Of a stretch of 64,000 bases of DNA, positions 1-10,211 are shown piece by piece. Origin of the DNA: Cochliopodium minus (Eukaryota > Discosea > Himatismenida > Cochliopodiidae); assembly GCA_024220525.1 (NCBI GenBank), contig JAMYWO010000039.1, positions 115,052 to 179,051 on the forward strand, read 5' to 3'. The first letter of the stretch is position 1. Each line of letters begins with the position of its first letter. The translations under genes were made by a program, and so were the position numbers. The notes beneath the pieces are model-generated. The model was not told the origin of the DNA, made no database searches, and saw only the letters and a list, made by a program, of their open reading frames with translations.

Positions 1-115
1 AAATAAAAAATAAAAAATAAAAAATAAAAAATAAAAAATAAAAAATAAAAAATAAAAAATAAAATAAAAATAAATAATAAAATAATTAATAAAAAATTAT
101 TTTTAAAAATAAAAA
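1..115. repeat. AT-rich 7-bp tandem repeat at the window edge
   Basis: Seen: a run of about fourteen TAAAAAA-type units that decays into irregular A/T sequence. It lies just past the last visible exon of the methyltransferase gene, so it is probably intron or flanking DNA. It is not a telomere type I recognise. Confidence 0.8.
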
Positions 116-125
116 TATAAAATAC

Positions 126-1448
126 TCTTAATTTGGATAAGAAATAATGGGAAACAAATTTAGAAGGTATTTTTCTATCCATATAAGCATCCAAAAAAAT
201 AAAATCGTATTTTTTGTTTGGGTGAAGAGATTGAACCCAATCGTATCCATCCGCCACATGTACCTTGGTATTTTTCCCTTCCTCGAAGCCCATCTTTTGT
301 TTGGCGCCATTAACGACAGCCTCACTGATTTCTACAACATCTATTTGCATCAGAGGATACACTTCTTGCATCCAAATTGCTTTTTAATTGAAAAAAAAAT
401 CAAAAAATATTTTAAAAAATAAAAAAGAAATAAATATTAAAAAATTGTTAGTTAAAATTTTTATAAATTAATTTTTTAGATGGAAACAAATTTTTTTTAA
501 CTTTAATTATAAAAATTTTAATGACCAATTTAAGAAATAAGAAGAGTCTTTTTTTTTTACGTGTTGATCCCTTTTAAATTTTTTTTAAAAAATTTTTAAA
601 ATTTTTTTGTTGCAGGTTTCCTTACTGATCCGAGCCCTATCACCAATGATTTCGATTCAACTTTACAATCGTCTTTGGGGCTGAAAGACATTGCAATGAT
701 CTGGGTTTCTATGTAAAACATCATTATTCTCACTGTTTCGTATTTAGTGCATTCATTGTCTTCACACTTTTTCAGTTGTAACAACATTGTTAAATTTTTA
801 ATTTAATTTTTAATTAATCTTTTTAATTAATCTTTTTAATTAATCTTTTTAATTAATCTTTTTCCAACCTTTATCATTCCATGTATACCTAAAAGTAAAA
901 TGAAAAATAAACATTTTGAATCAAATATGTTTATTCGAGATTTCAAAATTCATTGTAATTTTCATAAAAAATATCACAATTTCTTCATTTTAAAATTTCT
1001 GGTGACATATTTTCTTCGATTTGATAATCGAATTTTAAATTGATCAATTTTAAAATGTATATATACCTCCATCATCACTTTTAAATGATAATGTGCGATA
1101 GGATGAATTCTGAATGATATTATTTGAAACTATCACATCAGATTCTTCGAATACTATCTGTTTATCCTGATCAATGGAGGGCCAATAAAATTCCGCAAAA
1201 GTGAGATCCAAATATTTTTGATCCACACTGTAGAAATTGGACCATTCGAGATATCTCTTGATTTCGGGAGTTTTATCTGCCATCTTGTTTTTTTTGGAGG
1301 TCTGATTGAAGTAGAATATCAAAAAGAGGGAGAATATTAGTACAATGGAGAAGATATTCTTTTTGTTGATGAAAGAAATCTGATGGAAGGAATTGGATGA
1401 AGAAAATTGTTTTATAAGTGCTCCCTTTTTTTCTTTCTTCATTTTCAA
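126..1448 (-). CDS. Membrane-anchored SAM-dependent methyltransferase, METTL13/spermidine-synthase-like (3' end outside window)
   Basis: Exons, all phase-consistent: 1448-1067, 888-869, 766-626, 570-561 and 379-126. The last ends on a GTATTT donor at the window edge, so the C-terminus is missing. Residues about 30-48 form one hydrophobic segment after a basic start, suggesting an N-terminal anchor. The nucleotide-binding core then reads VIGLGSGSTP (motif I), DVVEI (acidic ribose-binding residue), VHVADGYDWV and DFIFLDAY. This order is that of the METTL13 C-terminal domain and the spermidine-synthase fold, so it is probably a protein-lysine or N-terminal methyltransferase. The substrate cannot be read. 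The glycine-rich motif exists only if a 10-nt exon (561-570) and a 20-nt exon (869-888) are spliced in. Start: first ATG of the open frame. Confidence 0.72.
807..863. repeat. 13-bp tandem repeat inside an intron
   Basis: Four tandem copies of a TTTTTAATTAATC unit lie within the intron between the 20-nt exon (869-888) and the exon at 626-766 of the methyltransferase gene. Read on the minus strand each copy carries an AAAAAG, so it offers several decoy acceptors. The acceptor that keeps frame is downstream of the repeat at 767-768. Confidence 0.7.
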
Positions 1449-1491
1449 TTTTCTTTATTTAAATATTTTATATTTTAAAAATTAAACACTT

Positions 1492-3337
1492 TTAATTTTT
1501 TCTTGTTTGATAATTGATGCATGTGAAATATTGCAAAACTTGAATAAGCAAATACTTTGGAATTTTGAGTCTCCCCAATACTTTGTTGCAAACGAAAATG
1601 GTCCTGATTTGAGCTTTTATTGGAGAAGGAAAGTAATGATGTGTATCAATGTCCCACAAAACGCCTCGTTTGTAATTTTCCAAGATTTTTAATGCTTTTT
1701 CATTTTTAATTGCTTGAAAAGAATCCAATCTCTATTGTACAAAAAAATTTATTGAAAAAGACTGTTAAAAAAAGAAAATAAGTTTTAAAAGATCAAACAC
1801 CGCTCTTCTTGGCATAGGGATCAGCCTTTCTGGTCAAAAGGTAAATCAAAGTTAATTCATTACAATAAACGTTTGGGATTTGTAAAAGAGGAGTGCCTGT
1901 ATGATCAACTTTATTGATGCAATCAACAAAAAGATCAAAAACTTCAAAACTAGTTTCGTTTTGAAAAATGAATTCAAAAGGAGTGTACCCCCGAGAATCT
2001 CTAAAATCCGGGTCTGCTTTCTTGTCCAAAAAATTTTTTATACTATTGATGCTTACTGTTTGGTTTTCGCAGTGATGCAGAAAACGTTCATTGTATAACT
2101 GAATGATTTTGAGGAAAGTAGTTTTTGGCTTTGAATGGTTTCGAATTTCCATGACATAGTCTACCACATTGTCGGGGAAGCTCCAATAATGGGCAAGAAC
2201 GGTTTCCCAAAAGTTTTTGTAGTTTTTTTGGAACAGAAATTGAACAAACTCTAGTTTCTGATTTTTCGTTTTGAACAAGTAGCTGTATGGAACCTCAAGA
2301 ATATTGTAGCCCCTTCTTGTTACACAGGTGAGATCAGGATCTGCTTTGTGATTGAGAAACAGTTTGACGAGAGACAGTGAAACAAAGGGGTTTTTGCACA
2401 AAATTTGAAAGTGAGTTCTTCCATGAGAACGATTATTGAATTGATTGACATTTACTTCATTTTGGAGCAACAACTGAAAAAGCTTGTCTTTTCCTTCGAT
2501 TCCTCTATCTTTACACAAAGAATGAAAGAATGTTTCTTTTTGGTCCAACTGAAAGGTGTTAATGTCTGCTTTTTTATTCAGCAAATGCCTTATGATCTCT
2601 TCGTCTCCCTTATTATTGAAGACGTGAAACAAACACTCTGTCACAATCAATGTTTTTTCTTTCAGCTCATTCACCACCTTTAACTTTTTGGATAAGATTA
2701 TGTCCAAGATTTCTCTAGTGATTCCTTTATTCTTGCATATTGCTTCAAAGGGAGTTTGATTGTTCTCTCCTTTCTCAAAAAGATTCGCTTTGTTTTCCAA
2801 GAAAAAATTGACTTTCTCCACATTCATAGCCTTTTTGTTTTGACAGAAGAAATTGAATATTTGCTGAATGTCCGCTTTTTTTTCAACAAATAACAAGACT
2901 TTTTCTTTCGAGAAATTTTTGGAGAAAAAGTGGAAATGTAATGATGTTCTCCCATACTTGTCTGAACTCTTGAAATTTATTTCGTACTCGAACAACTTGC
3001 TCAGAATATCTTGTGTCATGAAATTTCTGTTTTTCTGAGATAAAATTTGAAATGGTGTTTTTTTGAATTCATTGTTGATGTTCAGATCCATTTTCTTATC
3101 GAGAAAATATACAAGAATTTCTTTTTTTATTTTTTTATTTTCACATAATAAATGGAGACAAGAATTCTTGTTATCTGATGTTGATTTTAGATTTGCTTTC
3201 TTTTCTATGAGAAATTCTATCAATTCTATCTTGATCACTTTTTGTTTGCAAATTATATGGAGCACAACATTTGGATGTGATTCTTTGAGAAGATCTAATA
3301 TTGATGATATATCAGTTAATTCATTATTTATCTGCAT
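1492..3337 (-). CDS. Ankyrin-repeat protein with shared C-terminal module
   Basis: Two exons, 3337-1799 and 1731-1492, joined in phase 0 (GTTTGA donor) to give about 592 aa. Roughly a dozen degenerate ankyrin repeats fill residues about 20-510, each with a helix pair ending in forms such as FLEKKANL or LLNKKADIN. The second exon encodes the C-terminal module: a Trp about 50 residues from the end, then DTHHYFP, a conserved Ile-x-Thr region and KIPKYLLIQVLQ. No signal peptide or membrane segment is seen. Ankyrin repeats bind proteins and the C-terminal module is probably an adaptor element (inference). The start is the first ATG of the frame. It lies tail-to-head with the methyltransferase gene, with only about 40 bp between them. 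Confidence 0.85.
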
Positions 3338-3592
3338 ATACCAAAAAAGATTCCTATATATTTTTATCCTTTTTTTATTTTGTTTTCTTTATGAATTATT
3401 TGAATTTGATTTGTTCACAAATACTGACTCCTTTAACACTTTTATTTCTTTTAATAGAAGATAAAATCCTTTTACATTGTTTGAGAAAAAAAATGTTGAA
3501 AAGTAAAGAAAAATTCCTGGTCACAACAGTTTATAATTCCGTTTTAATCCAAAAATAAAAACGATTAATTTCAAGATCAAAAGAAACTTTAA

Positions 3593-4552
3593 ATGAAATC
3601 CAAATTTGAAACAGGAAATTTACTCATTATAAACTTACAAGATATGGAGAATAGGAAATTCCAATGCATTTCTTATGATAATATGAAGACAGGAGATTTC
3701 AAATCTATCTTTTGCAAGCAATTATCAAAAAAATGTGAGATTCTGAAGGAACCATGGCAAATCAGATTAGTCTACAAGGGGAAAATAATGGAAGATGATG
3801 TGACACTTAAACATTACGGTAAAATAGAAATGGGGATAGTGGATGTTGTATATGTAGTAAGAAGTGATTCTACAAATAAATACAAGGAAGAAAAATTGGA
3901 GGGAAGATGCGGATATGAGTTTTTTGATTACTCCAAAAGAACTTGTATAGATTGTTCAGGATCCAAAAAAGTTGAGTGCCCAAATAAAGAAAAAGGTTGT
4001 GGTTTATGCAAAGGAAAAGGATTTTTTGAATGCCTCGTATGTGACGAAAATGGAAAAAACAAAAGAGAAGGATCAATAATCATGAATATCAACCATGTGG
4101 AACCTTTCAAAATATCCATTTATTGGGAAAAAGACTGCCCTAAATTTCCGATAGATTGTTTTACCTTGTCACTTCCAGATGATAATCCTAACAAAGATAA
4201 ACGAGATCTTTTTGAGTTGATTCATTATGAAAACAAAATGGAGCTTCTTTTCAAACAGAACATTTTTGCTCCAAGAGAGGAATATAAGCTTATTGTCAAC
4301 AGTTGGAACTCAGATCTGCAATCTTCTTTTGATAATTTTTATTACAATAGAACTTTTTTCTTCAATACTTTCAGAGATGGACATGGCTGGACTTATAACA
4401 CTCATCATTGTTACGATCAACCAACAAAACTTTGTGTCGAAACTTTTTGGAAATGTTTTCAAGTTTTGAGAAAAGACAAAAAGATTGGGTTGGGTTCTCT
4501 TCCAAAACCTATTGTCTCTTTTATTTGTTTCTTTTTTACCTTGAACTTGTAA
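3593..4552 (+). CDS. Ubiquitin-like domain / cysteine-rich zinc-binding protein with shared C-terminal module
   Basis: Intronless, 319 aa. Residues about 10-90 resemble a ubiquitin-like fold: a beta start (LLIINLQD), an amphipathic helix, then IRLVYKGKIMEDDVTLKHYG, which matches the Leu-Ile-x-x-Gly-Lys-x-Leu-x-Asp turn of ubiquitin. Residues about 105-155 hold CxxC and CxxCxGxG pairs like the DnaJ zinc finger (CIDC, CGLCKGKG, CLVC). The middle is not recognised. The last 50 residues match the C-terminal module found in neighbouring ankyrin proteins (GWTYNTHH, then SLPKPIVSFI). It stands alone on the plus strand between two minus-strand ankyrin genes. Function unknown; the domain mix suggests a ubiquitin-pathway or chaperone adaptor (inference). 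Confidence 0.75.
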   Translation: MKSKFETGNLLIINLQDMENRKFQCISYDNMKTGDFKSIFCKQLSKKCEILKEPWQIRLVYKGKIMEDDVTLKHYGKIEMGIVDVVYVVRSDSTNKYKEEKLEGRCGYEFFDYSKRTCIDCSGSKKVECPNKEKGCGLCKGKGFFECLVCDENGKNKREGSIIMNINHVEPFKISIYWEKDCPKFPIDCFTLSLPDDNPNKDKRDLFELIHYENKMELLFKQNIFAPREEYKLIVNSWNSDLQSSFDNFYYNRTFFFNTFRDGHGWTYNTHHCYDQPTKLCVETFWKCFQVLRKDKKIGLGSLPKPIVSFICFFFTLNL

Positions 4553-4591
4553 TTATTAAATGATTTTTATTAATTTGCAATAACCCATAAT

Positions 4592-6153
4592 TTATTTATT
4601 AAATTTATATTGATCGTAGACAGTTTGTATAATAAATAAAGAAATGATGTATTGTAGTAATAACTTGGGAATTTTAAGGGATCCAATGCGCTTGTTACAC
4701 ATCAAAACCAAGACGATTTTAGAATTGACATTTTTGGGGAACAAGTAATGAATGTCTTTTCTCCAAATGTCTCTTGTTTCAAAAAATTGGGTTTGAAAAA
4801 GCTTCAATTTTTCTAAAACTTTCTTGTTTGGGGTGCCATAATCCAAGAAATTTTCGTCCTTTATAAAAAATAAATGAATAAAGATAATAAAAATAAAACT
4901 AAATATTTTACACATAAATTCCCATTAAAAACAATATAAAGGATGGTTTTAAAATTTATAAATTCGTTTCTGCAAGCGTGGTGAAGAGGAAGTGAACTAA
5001 ATTTATCGAGCAAATTCAAGTCGGCCTTGTTCTCCACCAGATACCTAACTATTTCAAAACTGTTTTTATTGTAAGCACAAATACGATGAAGAGCAAAGTG
5101 CTTGTCAACATCATTTTTGGAATCAACGAGATATTTGATGATATCAAGTGTGATATCCTCATTCATCAAAGCAATATCAAAGCAGTTATCATTGTCGATG
5201 TTTGGGGTATCTATGACACTCTTGTTTTCAATCAAATATTTAAAGACATCAATCGAGGGAGAACTATTAGAACAATAGCAGTTAAGGGGGGTATCTCTGT
5301 AGTTGTTTTCCAAATGAATGTCAGCCTTGTTATCGACCAAATACTGTATTGATTCAAGTGTCGCACCTTTATTTCGACAAAGAATATGTAAAGGGGAGTT
5401 TAAATCATTGTTTTGTGCGTTAATCTCGAGTTTATATTCAACCAAGTAAGTCAGGATCTGCATCGATAAGCTTGTGTGGGTGGAAAAGTAACCATGGAAC
5501 GAATTTTCTGCATGTTTGTTGATTTCGATGTTGCTCTCGAAGAAATACTTGATCATCTCCAATGTGACATTTTGGTTATTGCACAAATGGTAGAGAAAGT
5601 TCTCCTCACTCTTGAGAAACTGTTTTTTGTCAATCAAATGCTTCAAAATCTTGAAATCCAAAGTTTTGTTCTTGCAAATCTGCTTCAAAGCGATGTTTGT
5701 TTCCTCTTCTACATTTTCTACGTTCTCCAACAAAAACTCTATGATTTCAATGTTAATGTTATCGTGAGAACATGCAATGTGCACACAAGATTTGTTGATT
5801 CCCCCTTTGATGTTCAAATCTGCTTTTTTTTCGACCAAAAACTTGATGGTGTCCAAATTAAGAGAGATCTCTTTATTTTTCAAGTAGGTAAGGAGAGGTG
5901 TGAAGCCGTTCTCGGTTTTAAAATTCAAATTTGCGTTGTTTTCTATGAGAAGTTCCATCACCTGCTTTTCGTTCAGATTGATTTCACAAGCGAAATGGAG
6001 AGGACTTTTCCCGTAGTTTAAACAGTTCACGTCCAATTTGATTTCCAACAGATACTTTATTTTATCGCAGAGAATCCTTGTTTTTTCTTCTGTTTTATTT
6101 TTGAAATTGCTGAAAATCATGTGCAAGTAGTTTCTTGTATATTCGTCTTTCAT
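4592..6153 (-). CDS. Ankyrin-repeat protein with shared C-terminal module
   Basis: Exons 6153-4912 and 4858-4592 join in phase 0 through a 53-bp intron to give 502 aa. About eleven ankyrin repeats of the local type (LVENKADLN, SPLHILCRN) occupy residues 30-410. The second exon supplies the module: DIWRKDIHYLFP, a middle stretch ending in CNKRIGSL, then KIPKLLLQYIISLF. Its exon structure matches the 1.5-3.3 kb gene, where a separate last exon carries the module, so the two are paralogues. It is convergent with the ubiquitin-like/zinc gene, whose stop is 39 bp away. Cytosolic or nuclear location is expected since no targeting signal is visible. Confidence 0.86.
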
Positions 6154-6273
6154 CTCTTTATCTGCACCTAACTAAAATTTAAAGTTTAAATGTAAAAAAG
6201 TTGAAAAAGCAAAAAACAATTTAAAAATTAAAAGTAAATAAAAAATAAAAAATAGAAAAAAATTATAAAAAAA

Positions 6274-8278
6274 TTATAAAACAAAAAAGCTTTTAAAAAA
6301 CTGTTCTTTTTGAACCTCTTCAATAAAGTATTTGAAAATTTGAAAAGACGCTTCACTGTGTTGATAAATCAAGAAAAAAGAAGGAGAGTGAGGAGTATCA
6401 TACAGTTGGGCCTTACAATCGATCAAATACTTGAAATTTTCAAGAGAGCAAGTCTTGTTGAGGCCATAGTAATTGAGGCAGTTGTAGTTTTCTTCTGCTT
6501 TTAAATTTAAGTCTGCTTTTTTTTCGATGAGGAATTTTATGAAGTTGAAATCTCCGCTCCTTTCACATGCTCTAATAAATGGTGTTGAGCCTATATCATT
6601 CTTCGCGTTGACATCTGATTTGTTCTCTATGAAAAACGATAAAAGATCGATGGGACTTTTTCTATTTTCGCAAACATCAAATAAAGGGGTGTTCAGGTCG
6701 TTCTCTTTGGCATGTATGTCAACCTTTTTTTCAACCAAGTATTTTACTATTTCCAAGTTTGCATTATTTCTACAAGTTTGGTGTAATATTGTGGCTCCTA
6801 GTTTTACAAAGAGGAGCAAATAATTTTTTTTTAATTAAAATTGTTTTTGTTTAAAAATTGTTTTTTGTTTTAAAAAATTTTGTCTGTGTTAATTATTTTT
6901 TAATAATATGCTTTATTTCTTTTTTTCTCATTTTAAATTAAGAAATAAAATGTTTACCTTGTTTATTTCTTAAATTTAAATCAGATTTATTCTCAACGAG
7001 AAACCGGATTTTCTCGAGAGAAGGATCTTTTTCGCTCTGAAAACAATAATACAAAGCATTCAGTCCATCTACATCCTTAGCATTAACAGCTATTTTACAC
7101 TCCATGATGAGCTTTAAAACGTCGATGTCATTCATACGATCACATGCAATATGGAGGAGAGTTTCTCTGTGATCTCCCTTAAGGTGGACATTGGATTTGC
7201 TTTCTATCATGTATTTTACCAATTCATAAGAAACTCCGCTCCTTGAAAAAATGCAAGCTATCAAAGGTATTTTATATGCTCTATCTTTAATTTATTTTTA
7301 ATTTTAATTTTTTTTATTTTTTTAATGTTATTTTATAATTTATTTTTTTATTTTTTTATTTACCGTTAGTTAGCGAAGCGTTGATATCAGCTCCTTGCTC
7401 TACCAGATATTTTACGGTGTTTAATACGATGGTTTTCCCATTTTCTCCCTTTATCTGAGATATTTCACATAACACGTGAAGTGGGGTAATATTGAAAAAA
7501 CTTTTAAAAAATAAAAAAAAAATTTAACAAAATTAAATTAATTAAGAATATGAAACAAAAAATAATGAAAAAAAAATAAAATTCTATTAAAAATATTTAA
7601 AAGAATGAAAAATAAGTAAAAAATATTACTTTGTATATTTACTATTAATATCACACTTATTCTCTACTAAAAGTTTAGTTACATCAAATATGAAGGGGGT
7701 GGGTTTAATGAAAGCAGTGTGAAGGGCAGTGTTCCCATCAAGTTCCTTGCAATCCAAGTCAGACTTGGCTTCAACGAGAAACTTGATGATCTCAAAAGAA
7801 GTGTTTTCATCGTTAAAAAAGGCTTGGTGCAACGAGTTTTTTCCTTTCCAAGTGTGATTCACCGGGGAATTTTTTTCTACTAAGAGTTTTATTAGGGGGA
7901 GAGATGTATCTTCGTGGCTACAAGCTAATGATAAGGGAATTTTTTTTTTTTTGTTGTATGTTTTTAGAGAAGACTTTTTTGTTATTAGATAGTCGAGTAT
8001 TTCGAGGTCTAGTTGGCTTCTTTCGAAAAAAACTTGGAGCGAAGTTTCTTTGTTTTTGTTGAGGGAGTTTATTTCCGCTTTGTTTTTGATTAGCAATTTG
8101 ATTGTGTCTAGATTTTCTTCATCTTTGGAGCAGGCCATGTGGAGTGCACTTTGTTCTTTTTTGTATTCCTTTGCATTCACATCCGATTGGTATTCTATCA
8201 GAAATTTCAAGACGTAAAAGGGGACTGATCTGTTCGAGAGCACTGCGTTGTGCAATGGGGTGATTCCTGTCACTGTAT
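6274..8278 (-). CDS. Ankyrin-repeat protein, four visible exons (5' end uncertain)
   Basis: Exons 8278-7630, 7500-7364, 7257-6958 and 6797-6274 chain in matching phases (2, 1, 1). About fourteen ankyrin repeats are seen (for example ITPLHNAV, SALHMACS, LVENKSDLN). The first listed exon starts at a splice acceptor, not an ATG, so a 5' exon is missing. The acidic membrane-anchored frame at 8324-8593 can be joined in phase through a weak GTCCCA donor and may be that exon. Unlike three other ankyrin genes here, it stops soon after the last repeat and lacks the shared C-terminal module. Confidence 0.78.
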
Positions 8279-8323
8279 CTATTTATTTTATTGAATTTAT
8301 TTAAATAATGGATTTCATTTCAA

Positions 8324-8593
8324 TTATTGAATGGGACCTTTCACAAGATGGAGCTCCTTATTTTTTATATGATTTTCCAAATCCTTGATATCTCCAAAAT
8401 TTGCTTCATCTTCCTCGTCTTCTTCCTCGTCTTCCTCATCTTCTATGTCTTGCAAATCATAAATTTCTTGCACCCATCCAGATAAAATTTCATTTTCTTT
8501 AATTCTAATGTTTCTGTTTACAATCGTTTTATAAAAGTAATATCCAATCAAAATAAGGAAAATAGGGGTTGAAAAGAAAAAGAAAAGGATCAT
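8324..8593 (-). CDS. Small acidic membrane-anchored protein or first exon of the adjacent ankyrin gene
   Basis: An ATG-started frame of 89 codons. Residues 2-22 are strongly hydrophobic (an N-terminal anchor or uncleaved signal), and a run of Glu and Asp lies at residues about 50-65. As a stand-alone gene it would be a short type II-like membrane protein. As exon 1 of the ankyrin gene at 6274-8278 it would tether the ankyrin repeats to a membrane. The 988-aa ankyrin gene also opens with an acidic exon, which makes this second reading plausible. No family is recognised. Confidence 0.45.
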   Translation of the reverse strand: MILFFFFSTPIFLILIGYYFYKTIVNRNIRIKENEILSGWVQEIYDLQDIEDEEDEEEDEEDEANFGDIKDLENHIKNKELHLVKGPIQ

Positions 8594-8671
8594 TCAATAT
8601 TTTTTTTTTTTTTTGAGTTTCAAAGGATTTTTTGAATAAAGATGTGACAGATATAAAAAACAATTATTTAA

Positions 8672-9887
8672 TTATTTCTTGTTCAAATTAGAATTGGATC
8701 CACTAGAACTCAAAACACTCTTGTTCTCCCTGGGCTCCCTGAACAAAGAAACGCCATACATGTCTTTGTCAGAAAAAGAAGGGAGCTCAGCCAAAAGAGT
8801 ATGAATAGGTTCGACAATGGGGAATTTGAAGGATTGGGCCTGAAACCTCTTGACATCGTAGATGATATTGTAGATCAGCTCCCTTTTTTCAAAGTTGATC
8901 TGCTTGTTGATGTAGTTTGGGTTTCCTTCGTCTATGAAGGTGAGGTCACCGAGATATGTTCCTTTCATAAGATGATGAATGAATTTTAGTATTGAAGAGA
9001 AAATATTTGAATAAAAAATAAAAAATAAAATAAAAATTTTAAATTTATTTTAAAAAGCAATGTTTATTCAATAAAAATCAAATAAAAATAAAAAAATAAA
9101 TAATACAATAAAAAATAAAATAGCAACAAAATAGAAACACAAATAATTACAAATAAAAATAAAAATAAAAAAAAACAAAATAAAAATGCAAATACATAAA
9201 AAATAAAGAAAACAAAAATAAAATAAATAAACCTAAATAAGGAATAGCAGGAAGCTTAGCGGTGGAAAGGGAAGAACGATAGTTTTTCCAGGAACCAGTG
9301 GGGCTCATTAAAGTCTCGAGCTTGCGATACTGAGACAAGATAGAGTTGGGGCTGTTGTTCTGCTCGGTGATGGTGCCCCAAGCCCTCTTTAATCTGCTCA
9401 CTGAGCTCATGTTGAGCCCTGCGATCACTCCCATCAGTCCGTTGTAATTATTAAGTTTGTACAAGTAAATTCCTTTTCAAAATTTTAAAAAAATGATTAA
9501 AAAATGACAAAATAAAAAAAAATGGAAAATAACAAATAAAAAATAAAATAATTAAAAATATTAAAAAATAAAAATAAAAATTATAATTGTAAAAATAAAA
9601 AATAAATTTTTTGTAGGTTCATGGAGTAAATTTTTAAATGAAATAAAATAAATAAAAAATAAGAAAAATAAAAAATTTATTCAAAATTTTAGAAAATAAA
9701 AAAGAAATAAACAGAAAATTTTTTTTTTTTTACCTATTTCCATGAATTTGGTGATCATTGAACAACTTTGCTCGTATGTTTGTTGCCACAAAATCATGGC
9801 AGGGATCCAGTAACTCACTTTGTTGAGTCTGCTTACAAGAGCAAACACGTTTTGTGCGCGATGTTGGAGTGAGATTTTGTTCCATGA
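8672..9887 (-). CDS. RasGEF (CDC25-type) catalytic domain, 3' part of a gene
   Basis: Exons 9887-9734, 9472-9233 and 8961-8672 join in phase 1 and encode most of a CDC25 catalytic domain: QNVFALVSRLNKVSYWIP, LNNYNGLMGVIAGLN, SVSRLKRAW, KLPAIPYLG, then YLGDLTFIDEGNPNYI. This is the nucleotide-exchange fold acting on Ras/Rap GTPases at membranes. The protein ends in a Ser/Asn-rich tail. The N-terminal exons (RasGEF_N and the first CDC25 helices) are absent. The next minus-strand exons upstream belong to a Beclin gene, and that exon leaves in phase 2 while this one enters in phase 0, so they are not one transcript. Two Rap-like GTPases lie at 19 and 23 kb as possible substrates. Confidence 0.85.
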
Positions 9888-9896
9888 CTTAAAAAA

Positions 9897-10200
9897 TAAT
9901 AATGATAATTAAAAAATAAAAAATAAAAAATAAAAAAATAAAAAAATAAAAAAATAAAAAAATAAAAAAATAAAAAAATAAAAAANAAAATTAAAAATTA
10001 AAAATTAAAAATTAAAAATTAAAAATTAAAAATTAAAAATTAAAATAAAATAATAAAAACTAAAATATAAAAATATAAAATAATAAATAAAAAATAAAAA
10101 ATATAAAATAATCAATAAAAAATAAAAAATAAAAATAAAAAATAATATGTAAAGAATAAATGAAATAATAAGTTTAAAAAATCAATAATAAATTTTTTTG
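9897..10200. repeat. Low-complexity A/T tract with a single N; probable assembly seam
   Basis: Runs of TAAAAAA and AAAAATT type units with one undetermined base at 9986. The tract separates a Beclin gene lacking its C-terminal domain from a RasGEF gene lacking its N-terminal part, so sequence may have been lost or wrongly joined here. Confidence 0.7.
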
Positions 10201-10211
10201 GTTTCTTTTAC

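Noticed and set aside
1-115. Telomere
   Set aside because: TAAAAAA runs of the same kind occur in many introns here (for example 9.9 and 15.4 kb), and a coding exon runs up to it.
1601-4915. Poxvirus PRANC domain as the C-terminal module of the ankyrin genes
   Set aside because: Position after ankyrins is similar, but the Trp/His/Phe-Pro spacing differs and the same module follows RCC1 and ubiquitin-like domains. No viral gene is nearby.
5476-6021. Long plus-strand open frame (181 codons) opposite an ankyrin gene
   Set aside because: It mirrors the ankyrin repeat period of the minus strand; codon choice and hydrophobic pattern are an antisense shadow.
9897-10035. CRISPR-like array or satellite
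   Set aside because: Simple A/T microsatellite without unique spacers, in a eukaryotic intron setting.
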